The position numbers and the translations under genes are program-made. A stretch of DNA of 63,427 bases from contig CAMWIW010000008.1 of NCBI GenBank assembly GCA_947174415.1, forward strand, positions 1 to 63,427, written 5' to 3'. The notes under the pieces were generated by a model, which was not told where the DNA came from, did not search any database, and saw only the letters and a program-made list of their open reading frames with translations. This stretch comes from an uncultured Clostridia bacterium (GTDB lineage: Bacteria > Bacillota > Clostridia > Christensenellales > Borkfalkiaceae). This document shows, piece after piece, positions 42,621 to 52,788 of this stretch (positions within the stretch are counted from its first letter, which is position 1; each line of letters opens with the position of its first letter).

Positions 42621-43982
42621 TTATCTGACAACTGACATAAACTCAGAGATATCATAACGTGTATAAACGCAGGATTCGGCTTGAACGGACAGTTCGATGC
42701 CGTCTGATTCCAACTTAGGACATACCGTTGCAGAAAGCGCTCTGCCGTCGGCAAACACTTCCACGGAAAACAAATCTAACACCACGGTTATTTTGTGCTT
42801 TGCCGTATCGTCAAGCGGCATTTTCCTTATGCCCGCAAGCGAGTATTCGTCGTTTTCTTTGCCCGTTATAAGCTCTCCCGAACGTGAACGGTCGAATACG
42901 AGCCCGTCTTGCGTTGCTGTAATTACCGTTTGCTCTTTGCCCCCTACCCTCAATTTCAAGTTAAGGCTTTGAAGATTTTCGACAGACAATTCTATAACCC
43001 CGACATTAGCCCTGTCCGTTAAATTCAAGGCACAACTTTCGGCTATTTTTTTACCGTCAAACAGAGGTTCTTGCCAAAGTCTGCCGTCTCTTACCGCTAT
43101 TTTGCGCGGCACGGTCAGCATACCCGAAAAGCCGTATTTGTCGTAAGGCACGGTTCTGTCCCACATACTAAGCCAACCTATCATAACGGGGACGTCTGCA
43201 AAAATCTGCGCGGCATAAAAGTCGAAACCGTAATCAATAATTTCGCTTTTGCCGAATTTCGATTTTCCCGTACCCAAGCCAAGCTCGCCCAAGCGGTAAA
43301 ACGTGCTGTGAATATTTAAGTGCTTATCACCTTGTGCGGGTTGAAACTGTTCGCAATAGGTAAGCAAGCCCAAAGATTCAACGTAATCGGGGCACTCCGT
43401 CATAATACCGCCGCAATCCGTGCCCAGCACGTCGCGCTCGAATTTCCATTTGAATAAATCTTCGGACGAAAAAAGCAACAGTCTGCCCCTACCTTGCTTT
43501 CGGCGGGCGGCAACAAGACAATAAAAAGTTTCGCCGCGTCTGAACACCTTCGGGTCGCGGAAGTCGCAAGGGGAATATTCGGGCGGCAAATCCTTTTCTC
43601 CGATAACAATGCCGTGCTTTGTAAAATGAACGCCGTCGTCGGAAGAAGCGAGTGCTTGCAGCTGCCTTATGTTTTCTCCGCCTCCGTTTTCCTTAAAGCT
43701 CGTATACATCAGCCAAAGTTTATCCTTCCAAACAATAGCCGTGCCCGAAAAGCAACCGTCGTCTTGTTCGTCGGGGCAAATTGCAACGGGAAGATGCTGC
43801 CACTTTAAAAGGTCGCGGCTTTTGACGTGTCCCCAATGCATAGGTCCCCAATAGACGTTGCTTGAATAATATTGAAAAAATACGTGATATTCGTCCTTGA
43901 ACTTAACGAGCCCGTTAGGGTCGTTTATCCAGCCTTGTTGTCCTGTGATGTGAAATGCGGGTCTTACAATGTTGTCTTTCAT
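42621..43982 (-). CDS. Intracellular GH32 beta-fructosidase
   Basis: The 453-residue protein lacks a signal peptide. It has the full GH32 triad: GWINDPNGLV (nucleophile Asp, about residue 21), CDFRDPKVF (transition-state Asp) and MTECPDYVE (acid/base Glu). A C-terminal beta-sandwich follows. It would release fructose from imported fructo-oligosaccharides or split sucrose(-6-phosphate). The nearby ATP-dependent fructokinase and ABC importer favour unphosphorylated oligosaccharides. It is the last gene of the operon, separated from the preceding lipoprotein gene by an RNA hairpin. AAGGA precedes the ATG. Confidence 0.92.
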   Translation of the reverse strand: MKDNIVRPAFHITGQQGWINDPNGLVKFKDEYHVFFQYYSSNVYWGPMHWGHVKSRDLLKWQHLPVAICPDEQDDGCFSGTAIVWKDKLWLMYTSFKENGGGENIRQLQALASSDDGVHFTKHGIVIGEKDLPPEYSPCDFRDPKVFRRGETFYCLVAARRKQGRGRLLLFSSEDLFKWKFERDVLGTDCGGIMTECPDYVESLGLLTYCEQFQPAQGDKHLNIHSTFYRLGELGLGTGKSKFGKSEIIDYGFDFYAAQIFADVPVMIGWLSMWDRTVPYDKYGFSGMLTVPRKIAVRDGRLWQEPLFDGKKIAESCALNLTDRANVGVIELSVENLQSLNLKLRVGGKEQTVITATQDGLVFDRSRSGELITGKENDEYSLAGIRKMPLDDTAKHKITVVLDLFSVEVFADGRALSATVCPKLESDGIELSVQAESCVYTRYDISEFMSVVR

Positions 43983-43996
43983 ATTTCCTTCGTTGT

Positions 43997-44022
43997 CCGC
44001 CCCGCTTTAGTTTGCGGGGCGG
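43997..44022 (-). other. Intergenic GC-rich hairpin before the last operon gene
   Basis: CCGCCCCGC (43997-44005) pairs with GCGGGGCGG (44014-44022). No T tract follows on the leftward strand, so it is more likely an mRNA-stabilising or processing element than a terminator. Confidence 0.55.
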
Positions 44023-44038
44023 AAATCAGTATTGAATT

Positions 44039-46966
44039 TTAGTTGTTGTATTCGTTTTCGGCGATTATCCAAGAAACTTCCAAAGTTTCTCCGTCGTTAT
44101 GGGTTACGTCCTTGCCCGTGCAGGTTAAAAGCACGTTATCCTTTTTGGCTGCCATATCCTCGCCCTCTGCGTAGTAAGTAACTATATCGTCAAAGTGCGC
44201 AAAATTGAAACCGCCCGTACTGCCGTTATTGCCTATTGTAATATAAAGTTCTTGCCCTTTGTAAGCGGTTAAATCCGCGTAATGGGTAAGCATAGTAATA
44301 TAGTTTGCGCCTTGTTCGAAATGAGGGAAAGCAGCGTCGTCGGCGTGATAGGTTTTGCAAGTATATTCGTAAATTTGTGTGCCGTCCGCAAGGAATACCT
44401 TTACGACTGCGTTGTGCGACCCCATTTTGAACGAAACGTGCCCGTTACCCGACAGGGTAAACACCGAAGATTTAAGCTCCCAAGCCTCGCCTTCGGCAAC
44501 GCCCGCGTTCTTGCAGAAGTACTCGCCCGATTTGTTATAGGGCATATGTTCGCCCCATTCGTGATACGCTTCTCCGCTAATTCCGCCGCTAATGTCTATA
44601 TTGCCCGAAACTACCGTCCAGCCCGTCAAATCCCCCGTTTCGAAGCCGCCGTTGACAATTTGATAATTGTCTTTGACGGTGATTATGAAAGTCGCCTCCG
44701 CTTCGTATTCACCCGAAACGAGTTTATAAGTTACGGTGTATTGCTTGCCCGCAACAAGGGTAAACGCAGTAAAGCCTTCCGTGTACAAGGTGTCGCTTTC
44801 TTGCACTTTCACTATCTGCTTATTAACGGTTGCGTTTGCGTCGCCCGCTACTTTACCGTTAGCCTCGGCAAGATACGAAGTTAAGTTCACAGTGCCGTTT
44901 TCCGCTACGGAGTTTTGAATTTTATCTGTAAACTGCAAACGGTTTACGGGCACTTGGTTTGTTGCCTTTATCCAATTGATTACTGCGGTTTCTCCGTTAT
45001 GTTCGGAGCATTTTTCAATAACTTCGTCATACTTTGCCGTAGTGGGCGCTTTATCGTAATAGGTAACGACTTCGTCCATTACCGAGTGTCCCCAACCGCC
45101 GTCAAGCGCGTCTTCGAGTACGAGATACACTTCCAAGCCCTTGTAAGCGCTTAAATCGGCGAAGTAAGGCAACAGAGTTAAGTTGTACTTGCCGTCCTTT
45201 ATACATCCGACGGGTTCGCCCTTATCCGCCCAAGCGGTGTTTGCGAACTCTGCAAGAAGTACGCCCGTAGCGTTATCGTATATTTTAACTACTGCCGCGC
45301 GCCCGCCTATTTTATACGAGATATATCCGCTTCCGCCGATTGTGAAAGGAGTAGACGTCAGTTTATATGTTAACGCTTCGGGTATGCCGCCGTCAAGTCC
45401 GTTGAAGTGATATCCCGTATTGTTATAAGCCGCCGAACCGCTCCAATAAGCGTCGGTGTTCTGAACAACGTTCCAAGACGCTTCGATATTAAAAGCGCTG
45501 CCGTCAAGTGCTGAAACAGTCCAACCGTTCAAGCCGTCCTCAAAGCCGCCGTTTATTATGCGGAAAGCCGTTGTATCGAATACGTTTACTGTTACCGTAA
45601 ACGTTGCGTGCTCTACCGCGCCCGTAGCAGTATCCGTTGCGGTAACGTTTACCGTTAAGGTTTGAGTGCCGACAACGCTTGCGGTGTATGAAAGCACGCC
45701 GTCCGAAACGGTTGCGCCGCTTACGGAATACTCGTAAGTAAAGGTATCCGCGCCGTTGGGCTTTATTTCGAAAGTGCCCGTAGGCGAGTATAAATCAATA
45801 CTCATAGTGCCGTTTTCAAACGTGGGCGCGTCGTTTTTAACCGTAACGTCAAAAGTGATTTCAATGTCTTTACAGGTAAGTTTTACTTCGGTTTTGCCCG
45901 CCGCAACCGCAGTTACGGTTACAACCCCGCTGCTTTCGCTTACGGTTGCGACTTCTTCATCGGACGAGGATACCGAAACGGCGTGCCCGTTGGTGTTGAT
46001 ATATTCCGCTACGTTGACTGTGGCGCTGCTTTCCGACAACAGGAAAGTAATCGCCGTACCGTCTTTAATCTTTTCGGGCGCAGCTTGGGGCTCATCCCCG
46101 ATAACCGCCGTAATTTCCAAAGGTCCGGTAACGGTAATGACCGAGCCGCCCGATTTGATTTCTTGCCCGACTTGCCAACCCTTGAATTCCTTTCCGCTTT
46201 CTATTTCTTGCTTGGGTCTGTCGGGAAGTTTTAAGGTTGCGCCGTGTTCTACTTGCCTTGCTTCGCCGTCGATAACCACAGTGTAATAGACGGGAACTAC
46301 GTTTTCGGTAACGGTTATTTTAACCTTAAAGTTTACGTCGTAAACGTTCTGCGCGTTATCTTTATCCACGCACTTTGCGTTGACGGAAATTTCCACGTTA
46401 CCCTTTGCAGACGGGGTGTATTTCAGTTTGCCGTCCTTAATCTCCGCCCCCTCTATAAGGTTATTAGCAAGTGTATAGGTAATGTCGAAGTCCTCCCCGC
46501 CCGACTTGGGCGCAAGCGTAACTTCCAAAGCGTCTTCGTGCAAGTCAACGCTCTTTTCCAAATCTTCGAATACGGGCGCGGGCTTTTCTTGTGTAGCCTC
46601 GGTTACGGTTACGCTGAAACTTAACTCCACCGCGCCGCACTTAATATTTACCGTTGCCACACCTTTTGCCTTGCCTTGCACCGAAACGACCCCGCCGCTT
46701 TCGCTTACGGTCAACACGCTTCCGTTCGCCGCCGACGAGACGGTAACCGCGTTGCCGTTAGCCGTTACGTATTCGCTTAACGTTATCGTTTGAGTTTCGC
46801 CCACCTCTAAGGACATATCGGCAATATTTTTAATCTTCACCGCGCCCTCGGTTTTAGACGTATCCGAGCCGTCGTCGCCGTCGTTACAGCCCGCCAAAAA
46901 GGCGGGAACAGAACAAACCATACAAGCGGACATAGCAATAGCCGCTAATTTTTTTATACTTTTCAT
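44039..46966 (-). CDS. Surface lipoprotein with Ig-like domains and two carbohydrate-binding-like modules
   Basis: The 975-residue protein has a lipoprotein signal with lipobox FLAGC (Cys 27). Ig-like (BIG2/cadherin-like) domains with alternating repeats such as VSSAANGSVLTVSESGGVVS and the similar VSSSDEEVATVSESSGVVTV follow. Two copies of a beta-sandwich module come next, beginning NGGFEDGLNGWTVSALDG and NGGFETGDLTGWTVVSGN and ending in an FDDIVTYY-type strand. That N-terminal pattern resembles CBM4/9-type jelly rolls. No catalytic residues are visible. Within a levan/inulin operon it probably binds polysaccharide at the cell surface. It starts 18 bp after the preceding lipoprotein gene. 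Confidence 0.8.
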   Translation of the reverse strand: MKSIKKLAAIAMSACMVCSVPAFLAGCNDGDDGSDTSKTEGAVKIKNIADMSLEVGETQTITLSEYVTANGNAVTVSSAANGSVLTVSESGGVVSVQGKAKGVATVNIKCGAVELSFSVTVTEATQEKPAPVFEDLEKSVDLHEDALEVTLAPKSGGEDFDITYTLANNLIEGAEIKDGKLKYTPSAKGNVEISVNAKCVDKDNAQNVYDVNFKVKITVTENVVPVYYTVVIDGEARQVEHGATLKLPDRPKQEIESGKEFKGWQVGQEIKSGGSVITVTGPLEITAVIGDEPQAAPEKIKDGTAITFLLSESSATVNVAEYINTNGHAVSVSSSDEEVATVSESSGVVTVTAVAAGKTEVKLTCKDIEITFDVTVKNDAPTFENGTMSIDLYSPTGTFEIKPNGADTFTYEYSVSGATVSDGVLSYTASVVGTQTLTVNVTATDTATGAVEHATFTVTVNVFDTTAFRIINGGFEDGLNGWTVSALDGSAFNIEASWNVVQNTDAYWSGSAAYNNTGYHFNGLDGGIPEALTYKLTSTPFTIGGSGYISYKIGGRAAVVKIYDNATGVLLAEFANTAWADKGEPVGCIKDGKYNLTLLPYFADLSAYKGLEVYLVLEDALDGGWGHSVMDEVVTYYDKAPTTAKYDEVIEKCSEHNGETAVINWIKATNQVPVNRLQFTDKIQNSVAENGTVNLTSYLAEANGKVAGDANATVNKQIVKVQESDTLYTEGFTAFTLVAGKQYTVTYKLVSGEYEAEATFIITVKDNYQIVNGGFETGDLTGWTVVSGNIDISGGISGEAYHEWGEHMPYNKSGEYFCKNAGVAEGEAWELKSSVFTLSGNGHVSFKMGSHNAVVKVFLADGTQIYEYTCKTYHADDAAFPHFEQGANYITMLTHYADLTAYKGQELYITIGNNGSTGGFNFAHFDDIVTYYAEGEDMAAKKDNVLLTCTGKDVTHNDGETLEVSWIIAENEYNN

Positions 46967-46984
46967 AATTTTCCCCCTATGAAA

Positions 46985-49900
46985 TTATTGAATTATATTG
47001 ATTGCGGTTACCCAATTAAGTTCGTAATCACATTCGGTTTCCGTTTTCGAAGTAATTGCGTTTAGGTGCACCACGTCTTTTGAGTTCTCCACGTCGGGCG
47101 CGGTTTCGTAGTAAGTAACTATATCGTCGAAGAACGCTACGCCCCAATTACCGCCCTCTTTGCCGTCGCAAATTTCTATATACAGCTTTTCGCCGATATA
47201 ATCCGACAAATCCGCGACAAAGGTTACCATAGTTGCCTGACGGCTGCCTTCGTCAATGTGAGGATATTTCACGTCGGCAAACTGCGTGTTTTCGTACTCC
47301 GCTATCTGCGTGCCGTCCGCTTTGAACACCTTTAACACCGCCGCGCGCCCCGCCATTTTAAAGCTTATAAAGCCGCTTCCGCCAAGCGTAAAGGTTTCAG
47401 ACTTCAAAGCATAGGTTTCGGCTTCTGCGTACTGTGCGCCCCAACCGTCGAAGTGGAATTTTCCCTCTTTGTTGTACGGAAGTTGCTCGTCAAAGAAGGT
47501 TTCCGCCCTCTCTATCGCAGTGTCCTCGTGTACGTTACCGCTGACCACCGTCCAACCCGTTAAGTCGCCCGTTTCGAAGTTGCCGTTCAAAATATACCTA
47601 TCGTCGTTGATTGCGCTTAATGTAACCTTAAACGTTATCTCGGTATCCTCGTTTAACAGCGTAAACGTTACCTTTGCTTTTATTGAAATTTCGTAAGTCT
47701 TTCCGTAATCGCTCACCGTCAGCACGTTGCCGTTAACCGTTACCCCTTCGTACTCTTCGGCAAGGGTAAATTCGTAAGCGTAATAGTTCAGATAGGTTTT
47801 CGGCTTTAATGCCAAGGAATTTTGTCCGTATGCTAAGTTCAAGGTCAAATCTACGTCTTCAAACTCGGGAACGGGTAAAATATTCGTTGCTTGTACCGCT
47901 CCGTACGGAATTTGCGCTTCGTTTTCGTAATAAGTTACAAAATCGTCCGCAAATATAAGTCCCCAATCTTTGGTAGCATTGTCAACAAGACGAAGTTTTA
48001 CTCTTTTACCTAAAAGCTTGCTTAAATCAACTTTGTAAAGCACCATTTTAGCGCCGAAGCCGTCGCAACCGACTACAATCGGAGAACCCGTGAATACTCC
48101 GCCTTTGGTAGTGAACGCTTCGTTGCCGAAACGGTAATAAACCGCGTCGGGGTTATCCGCGTCGAAAACTTCCAAATAGCAAAGCGAAGAATCCATACCC
48201 CCGCCCAAGCGGTAAGTTATAATGCCCGAACCGCCCACGGTGAACGCAGAGCTTGTAAGCGTACCCTTAGCGCCCTCGTTGCCGGCAAAACCGCTGAAAA
48301 AGAACAAGCCGTTTTTATTAAAGGTGTACCACTCGTTCCACCACAGATAGTCGTAAGAAACGTTGCCTATATTCCCCTCTATCGTCCAACCGTCAAGGTT
48401 ACCGTTTTCGAAACTGCCGTTGGGAATTTGGTATTCCGATTGCTCGGGATTTTTACAGTCGATAAGGTTGATTGCCTCAACGCTGTTTGCGGGGAAGCGG
48501 CTTACGTCGGTATCCTCGTAATAGGTTACGAAGCTGTCAACCGTTACTAAGCCGTAGTTGCTGTCTGCGTCGTCAACTATTCTTATACACAGCTCTTGCC
48601 CGAACCACTTAGAAAGGTCTGCCCTATACGTTACCATATTATAGATATTTGTTCCGCGGTTTATTGCGCCAAGCCCGTCGCCGTGGATATAGAACATATG
48701 ATTGCCGTATTTTGCAACCGTGTTGTTACTTCTGTCAATCAGCAAAATATAGCAAAACCTCGGGTCGGGCGCGCCGCCGAACTTGAAAGTCATCCAGCCG
48801 CTTCCGCCGACGGTGAAATATTCGCTTGTCAAACTGCCCTTGCCGCCCTCGTTATTTATTCCCGAGAAAAGGTTTTTGCCGCTTTTGTTGTAGGGAAGCC
48901 TTTCCGCCCACCAGGTATCGTCCGAAGTTACTTCGCCGATATTGCCGCTCATCGTCCAATTTCGAAGTCCGTTTTCAAACCCGCCGTTATTTACTTGGTA
49001 ACGGCTGTCGGGCAGAACTTCTTCTACTTCGTACTCAACGTCGAACCAATCGGTAAATTGCGGTACGGTTTGGTGATACGTTATGACGCTGTCCAAAACA
49101 ACGCAGCCCGCCATATTGTCAGAAGCGTTTTCGTCAACTACCTCTATGTACAGCTTTTGTCCTAAAAACTGCGAAAGGTTCAGGCGGTATTGGTTCATAT
49201 TCAGCACGCGCATACCGTTTTGCACGTTGGGGAACTGCATATCCTTAAAAGCGAAGTTGGAAACTTTTAAAATTTGTTCTCCGCTGTCCGCGTTAACGAA
49301 ACGCAGATACGCAGTATTGTTGTCGGCGCATCCGCCGAGTTTATAGGTTACGTAGCCCGTTCCGCCGACGGTGAACGTTGTAGAGCGCATACGTCCCGTT
49401 GCCGTGGGGTTATAGTAGCCGTAATGGAAGTTGCCTTCCCGTTCGTAAGGGATTTGCTCCGCCCACCAATACGGGTTACAGTTTACGCCGTCGTCCGAAA
49501 AAGCCAAGCCCTCGGTTACTTCCCAACCCGCAAGGTTGCCCGTTTCGAAGTCGCCGTTGGCAATATCGTACTCGGTTGCGGGGGTTGCGGTTTTACGCTC
49601 TGCCGACTTCGCAAAGTATGCGCCCTCGCTTTGGGCTTCCGCCGTCTTGCCGATGCGGATATCGTCAACGCTTAAATATCCGTAATAATAGCTTGTATCG
49701 TTGTCCACGATTCGTATGTACAGCTCTTCGCCGATATACGCCGATAAATCGATAGTGTACTGACAGAAGTTATCTGTAAAGCAAGTACCGTTTTCATAGT
49801 CGACTAATTCAATATTCGACGCGTCCTCAGCAAAATAATCGTTTGCTTGGCGTGCAATCATCTTGTCGTCCGAAGCGCGGTATATGCCCACATAGCAAAT

Positions 49901-50326
49901 TTCCGCCTCGGACTTACGCGCCGCAGTATCCGAACGCGCCGTAACCTGTGCGCCGCCTGCAAGCTTCAAAGAAACCGTTCCGTCGCCGCTAAGCACGAAA
50001 TTTTGCGAACGTATCGCGCCCGTACAAGTCGAAGGTCGGTTATTGTCAAAGCCCTTTCCGCTTAAATACCAATTCCCCGTTTGGTTTACGGGTATGACGT
50101 ATCCGTGCGGGTCAACGTCGGCAGAATATGAGAACGTTTTGCGTGAAGATACGCTGTCGTCGTCGTACGCGTCGCCGTACTCCACCGTCCAACCGCTTAA
50201 ATCCGCCGATTCGAAACCGCCGTTAACGACGACAGCGGGCAGCGTATCCTTTTCAGCGCAACCGATAGCCGCGCCGAGCGACGCCACAGCAACCACAGAA
50301 AGCACGCCTAAAATCAACTTTTTCAT
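46985..50326 (-). CDS. Surface lipoprotein with five tandem beta-sandwich binding modules
   Basis: The 1113-residue protein has a lipoprotein signal (AAIGC, Cys 23). Five modules of about 160-190 residues each begin NGGFESADLSGWTVEYG (35), NGDFETGNLAGWEVTEG (257), NGGFENGLRNWTMSG (447), NGSFENGNLDGWTIEG (636) and NGNFETGDLTGWTVVSG (914). Each closes with LSxxxGxxLYIxIVD and a DxxVTYY strand. An Ig-like segment (about 820-905) separates the last. There is no catalytic motif. It looks like a multivalent polysaccharide-binding protein, functionally similar to glycan-binding lipoproteins of other fructan loci. Its ATG overlaps the previous stop by 4 bp. Confidence 0.82.
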   Translation of the reverse strand: MKKLILGVLSVVAVASLGAAIGCAEKDTLPAVVVNGGFESADLSGWTVEYGDAYDDDSVSSRKTFSYSADVDPHGYVIPVNQTGNWYLSGKGFDNNRPSTCTGAIRSQNFVLSGDGTVSLKLAGGAQVTARSDTAARKSEAEICYVGIYRASDDKMIARQANDYFAEDASNIELVDYENGTCFTDNFCQYTIDLSAYIGEELYIRIVDNDTSYYYGYLSVDDIRIGKTAEAQSEGAYFAKSAERKTATPATEYDIANGDFETGNLAGWEVTEGLAFSDDGVNCNPYWWAEQIPYEREGNFHYGYYNPTATGRMRSTTFTVGGTGYVTYKLGGCADNNTAYLRFVNADSGEQILKVSNFAFKDMQFPNVQNGMRVLNMNQYRLNLSQFLGQKLYIEVVDENASDNMAGCVVLDSVITYHQTVPQFTDWFDVEYEVEEVLPDSRYQVNNGGFENGLRNWTMSGNIGEVTSDDTWWAERLPYNKSGKNLFSGINNEGGKGSLTSEYFTVGGSGWMTFKFGGAPDPRFCYILLIDRSNNTVAKYGNHMFYIHGDGLGAINRGTNIYNMVTYRADLSKWFGQELCIRIVDDADSNYGLVTVDSFVTYYEDTDVSRFPANSVEAINLIDCKNPEQSEYQIPNGSFENGNLDGWTIEGNIGNVSYDYLWWNEWYTFNKNGLFFFSGFAGNEGAKGTLTSSAFTVGGSGIITYRLGGGMDSSLCYLEVFDADNPDAVYYRFGNEAFTTKGGVFTGSPIVVGCDGFGAKMVLYKVDLSKLLGKRVKLRLVDNATKDWGLIFADDFVTYYENEAQIPYGAVQATNILPVPEFEDVDLTLNLAYGQNSLALKPKTYLNYYAYEFTLAEEYEGVTVNGNVLTVSDYGKTYEISIKAKVTFTLLNEDTEITFKVTLSAINDDRYILNGNFETGDLTGWTVVSGNVHEDTAIERAETFFDEQLPYNKEGKFHFDGWGAQYAEAETYALKSETFTLGGSGFISFKMAGRAAVLKVFKADGTQIAEYENTQFADVKYPHIDEGSRQATMVTFVADLSDYIGEKLYIEICDGKEGGNWGVAFFDDIVTYYETAPDVENSKDVVHLNAITSKTETECDYELNWVTAINIIQ

Positions 50327-52788
50327 TTTGCCGCCTCCCGTAAAAGTCCTGTATTGCCGTAGTAAGCGGGCGTAACCGTATCGCTGTATGCACTCTTCAT
50401 TCTGCGGACGGTGAATTGCGTGAAAGTAAGCTCCGCGTTATCCTCGAAGATATGAAGATAGTCCGAATCGCCGTATTGGGGATAAACTCTTGTAGTGAAG
50501 CTCATTACGTCGTCAACGTAAACTTCCAACGTTGAACGGTCGAGGAGAATTGTTACCCGATAAGAATTTTTTGCAACTTCCCAAACGTTTGAGTCGGGAT
50601 ATTTGGCGTTTGTTGCCGCCGTATGAGAGCGGTCGATATACACGCCGTTGCCGCCGAAAACAACGTTCGTCTGCTCGGTCATAGTCGGCGTTGAATAAGG
50701 GTTGTATCTTACCGAAATGCCGCCGCTGTAATTTTCGGCTTTGCCGTCAATCGTGAACTCCGCGTCGATACGCAGCAAATCTCCCCTGACTTCCTTTATA
50801 GCCTCGTTAAGTTCGCTTGCCGACGTACTTCCGCCCGAAAGCTCGAACAGCGGAGTTCCGTCGTAAAGGCTTTCTATTTCTTTTATCGGCTTTCTTAAAA
50901 GTGTTTTGCCGTCCGCGGATAAGCTAAGTTCAAGCGGGAACGCGAAGTTGTGCGCCCAACCCGAATTTACAGTCGATTCGGCTTCCGTGCCTTGCACTAT
51001 TCCGTAAAGAATGGTTCTGTTCGTGTTCGTATCGTAAAAACCCGCCTGACCGTTAAAGTGTCCGTCGCCCAAATCGAACATATGCAAGGTGTCCCTATAC
51101 TCTTCGTCGGGGATAAACCTACAAGTCAGTTTATCGAAAGTGCCTATCCAATAAAACGTATCTATACTCGTTTTGGAGTTTTCGGCAAACTGAGGAATTA
51201 CCATTAAAACGTATTTGTTGTCGCTACCGTTTGTTACGGGCAGCATGGCTGCACATTCCCAATGAATACCGAGTTGCGGCGCGTCGTTTTCGTAAAGATA
51301 ACCGCGATACTCCCACGTGCGCATATCCTTTGAAGTATAAACGGGTATCGCCCCGCCCGCGTTGGGGTCAGAGCTTGAAACCGTCAGATAATAGGTATCG
51401 CCGTCCTTCCAACAAGTGCTGTCTCTGAACTGGTTCACCTCGCCTTGCGAGTTGTCGGGTGCTTGGGCGATTACAACCTTGTCTTCCACTACCCAATCGA
51501 CAAGATACGGGTCGTCGGGGTCAGCGGGGTGAGCGTAAGCGATATTTTGTCCGCTACCCGAATTACCCGGAACAGAGCCCGCCGTAATCAGTAGCCATGG
51601 AGTGCCGTCCGGTCCAATAACCGAGCCGCCCGTCCATACTCCCTTTTCGCATACGCCCGAGGGCACAACAGCGTCCTTGACGTATTCCCAATGAATCATA
51701 TCGTCGCTTACGATATGCCCCCACCGCATCATAGAACCCGTAAATCTAGGCCCTGCGGGGTTGTGCTGATAAAATACGTGATATTTACCTTTATAATAGA
51801 ACGGCGCGTGCGGCTCGTTCATCCATACGCCCGGCGGCAACGCGTGATATTGCGCGCGGTATCTGTCGCCCTCGTATTGAGAGCTGTCTATTGCAACCTC
51901 TTTCCAATCGAGCGTCGGGTGAACGCCGCCTTGCGCTCCCTCCTCGTATAAGGCTTTCAACGCCGAGGGCGTAAGGCTTTCGCCGTAAATTTTTACCTCG
52001 TCTACAAGCCCCGCGGGCATTTGCGTCTGTACGCCGTTTTCGTCTTGTTGGGCTTTGGTATAGCCGAGGAAAAGCGGTTCTTCCACGCTTCCTACGAAAT
52101 TCGAATACGAAAGCTCGGGCATAACCGTTTCGTAAGAAACTTTGCCGTTATAAGCCAAAGCAAGATAACCCTCGTTTAAATTTATACTGACGGCTATATG
52201 CGTCCACTCATATAAAGGTAAAGTGTTTATAGGGTCGTAGAAGCCCCAAACGACGTCGTTGCCCGCCTCGTTGGTAATGGCGAACTCGACGCCCCAAAGT
52301 CCTTGCGTTCCGTAGCCGAATGAAAATCCTTCCGCAATTTCAACCGAGCTTTGCCCAAGCACGGTTGTAAGTCTTTTATAGCCTTCAGCGTCGCCCGTGT
52401 AATCGCCCAGGTCCTCGAAAACTCTCGGTGCAACCCAAGCTGACATCGTAATTTCCTTTTTGGGCATAGTGAAATCGCCGTTTTCTATACACACGGAAAA
52501 TCCGTCCATATACAGCGAGCTGCCTATAACCCCTTTCTTTAAAAGCGGGTCGCTTGCGGGCTTGTAGATAATATCTTGATTTTCCGCGTTGAAAACGTAA
52601 TCTATTTTGTACTGTTTGCCGTTTGCGCCGTTTAAGGTCTTGTTCCCGTCCGTACTGTCAAACGAATAGGAAACCAAAAGAGAGGTATTCTCTTCCGCGC
52701 AGCCCGCAAACGCAAATGCCGCAACTCCCGCAACGAGGACGGTTGCCGCCGACAGCGCGACAATTCTTTTTGAGCTTGAATTTTTCAT
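50323..52788 (-). CDS. Secreted GH32 lipoprotein with LamG domain and atypical nucleophile motif
   Basis: From ATG 52788 (MKNSSSKRIVALS) the protein has 821 residues. It opens with a lipoprotein signal (AFAGC, Cys about 28) and a LamG/concanavalin-like domain (about 40-270). A GH32 five-bladed propeller and beta-sandwich follow. The first motif reads GVWMNEPHAPFYY (about residue 320) in place of WMNDPNG, so the nucleophile position is Glu. The second reads NQFRDSTCW (RDS rather than RDP); the acid/base is HWECAAML. It is therefore a divergent fructan hydrolase or transferase. The start overlaps the upstream permease stop by 4 bp and the end overlaps the next gene by 4 bp. Confidence 0.85.
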   Translation of the reverse strand: MKNSSSKRIVALSAATVLVAGVAAFAFAGCAEENTSLLVSYSFDSTDGNKTLNGANGKQYKIDYVFNAENQDIIYKPASDPLLKKGVIGSSLYMDGFSVCIENGDFTMPKKEITMSAWVAPRVFEDLGDYTGDAEGYKRLTTVLGQSSVEIAEGFSFGYGTQGLWGVEFAITNEAGNDVVWGFYDPINTLPLYEWTHIAVSINLNEGYLALAYNGKVSYETVMPELSYSNFVGSVEEPLFLGYTKAQQDENGVQTQMPAGLVDEVKIYGESLTPSALKALYEEGAQGGVHPTLDWKEVAIDSSQYEGDRYRAQYHALPPGVWMNEPHAPFYYKGKYHVFYQHNPAGPRFTGSMMRWGHIVSDDMIHWEYVKDAVVPSGVCEKGVWTGGSVIGPDGTPWLLITAGSVPGNSGSGQNIAYAHPADPDDPYLVDWVVEDKVVIAQAPDNSQGEVNQFRDSTCWKDGDTYYLTVSSSDPNAGGAIPVYTSKDMRTWEYRGYLYENDAPQLGIHWECAAMLPVTNGSDNKYVLMVIPQFAENSKTSIDTFYWIGTFDKLTCRFIPDEEYRDTLHMFDLGDGHFNGQAGFYDTNTNRTILYGIVQGTEAESTVNSGWAHNFAFPLELSLSADGKTLLRKPIKEIESLYDGTPLFELSGGSTSASELNEAIKEVRGDLLRIDAEFTIDGKAENYSGGISVRYNPYSTPTMTEQTNVVFGGNGVYIDRSHTAATNAKYPDSNVWEVAKNSYRVTILLDRSTLEVYVDDVMSFTTRVYPQYGDSDYLHIFEDNAELTFTQFTVRRMKSAYSDTVTPAYYGNTGLLREAAK

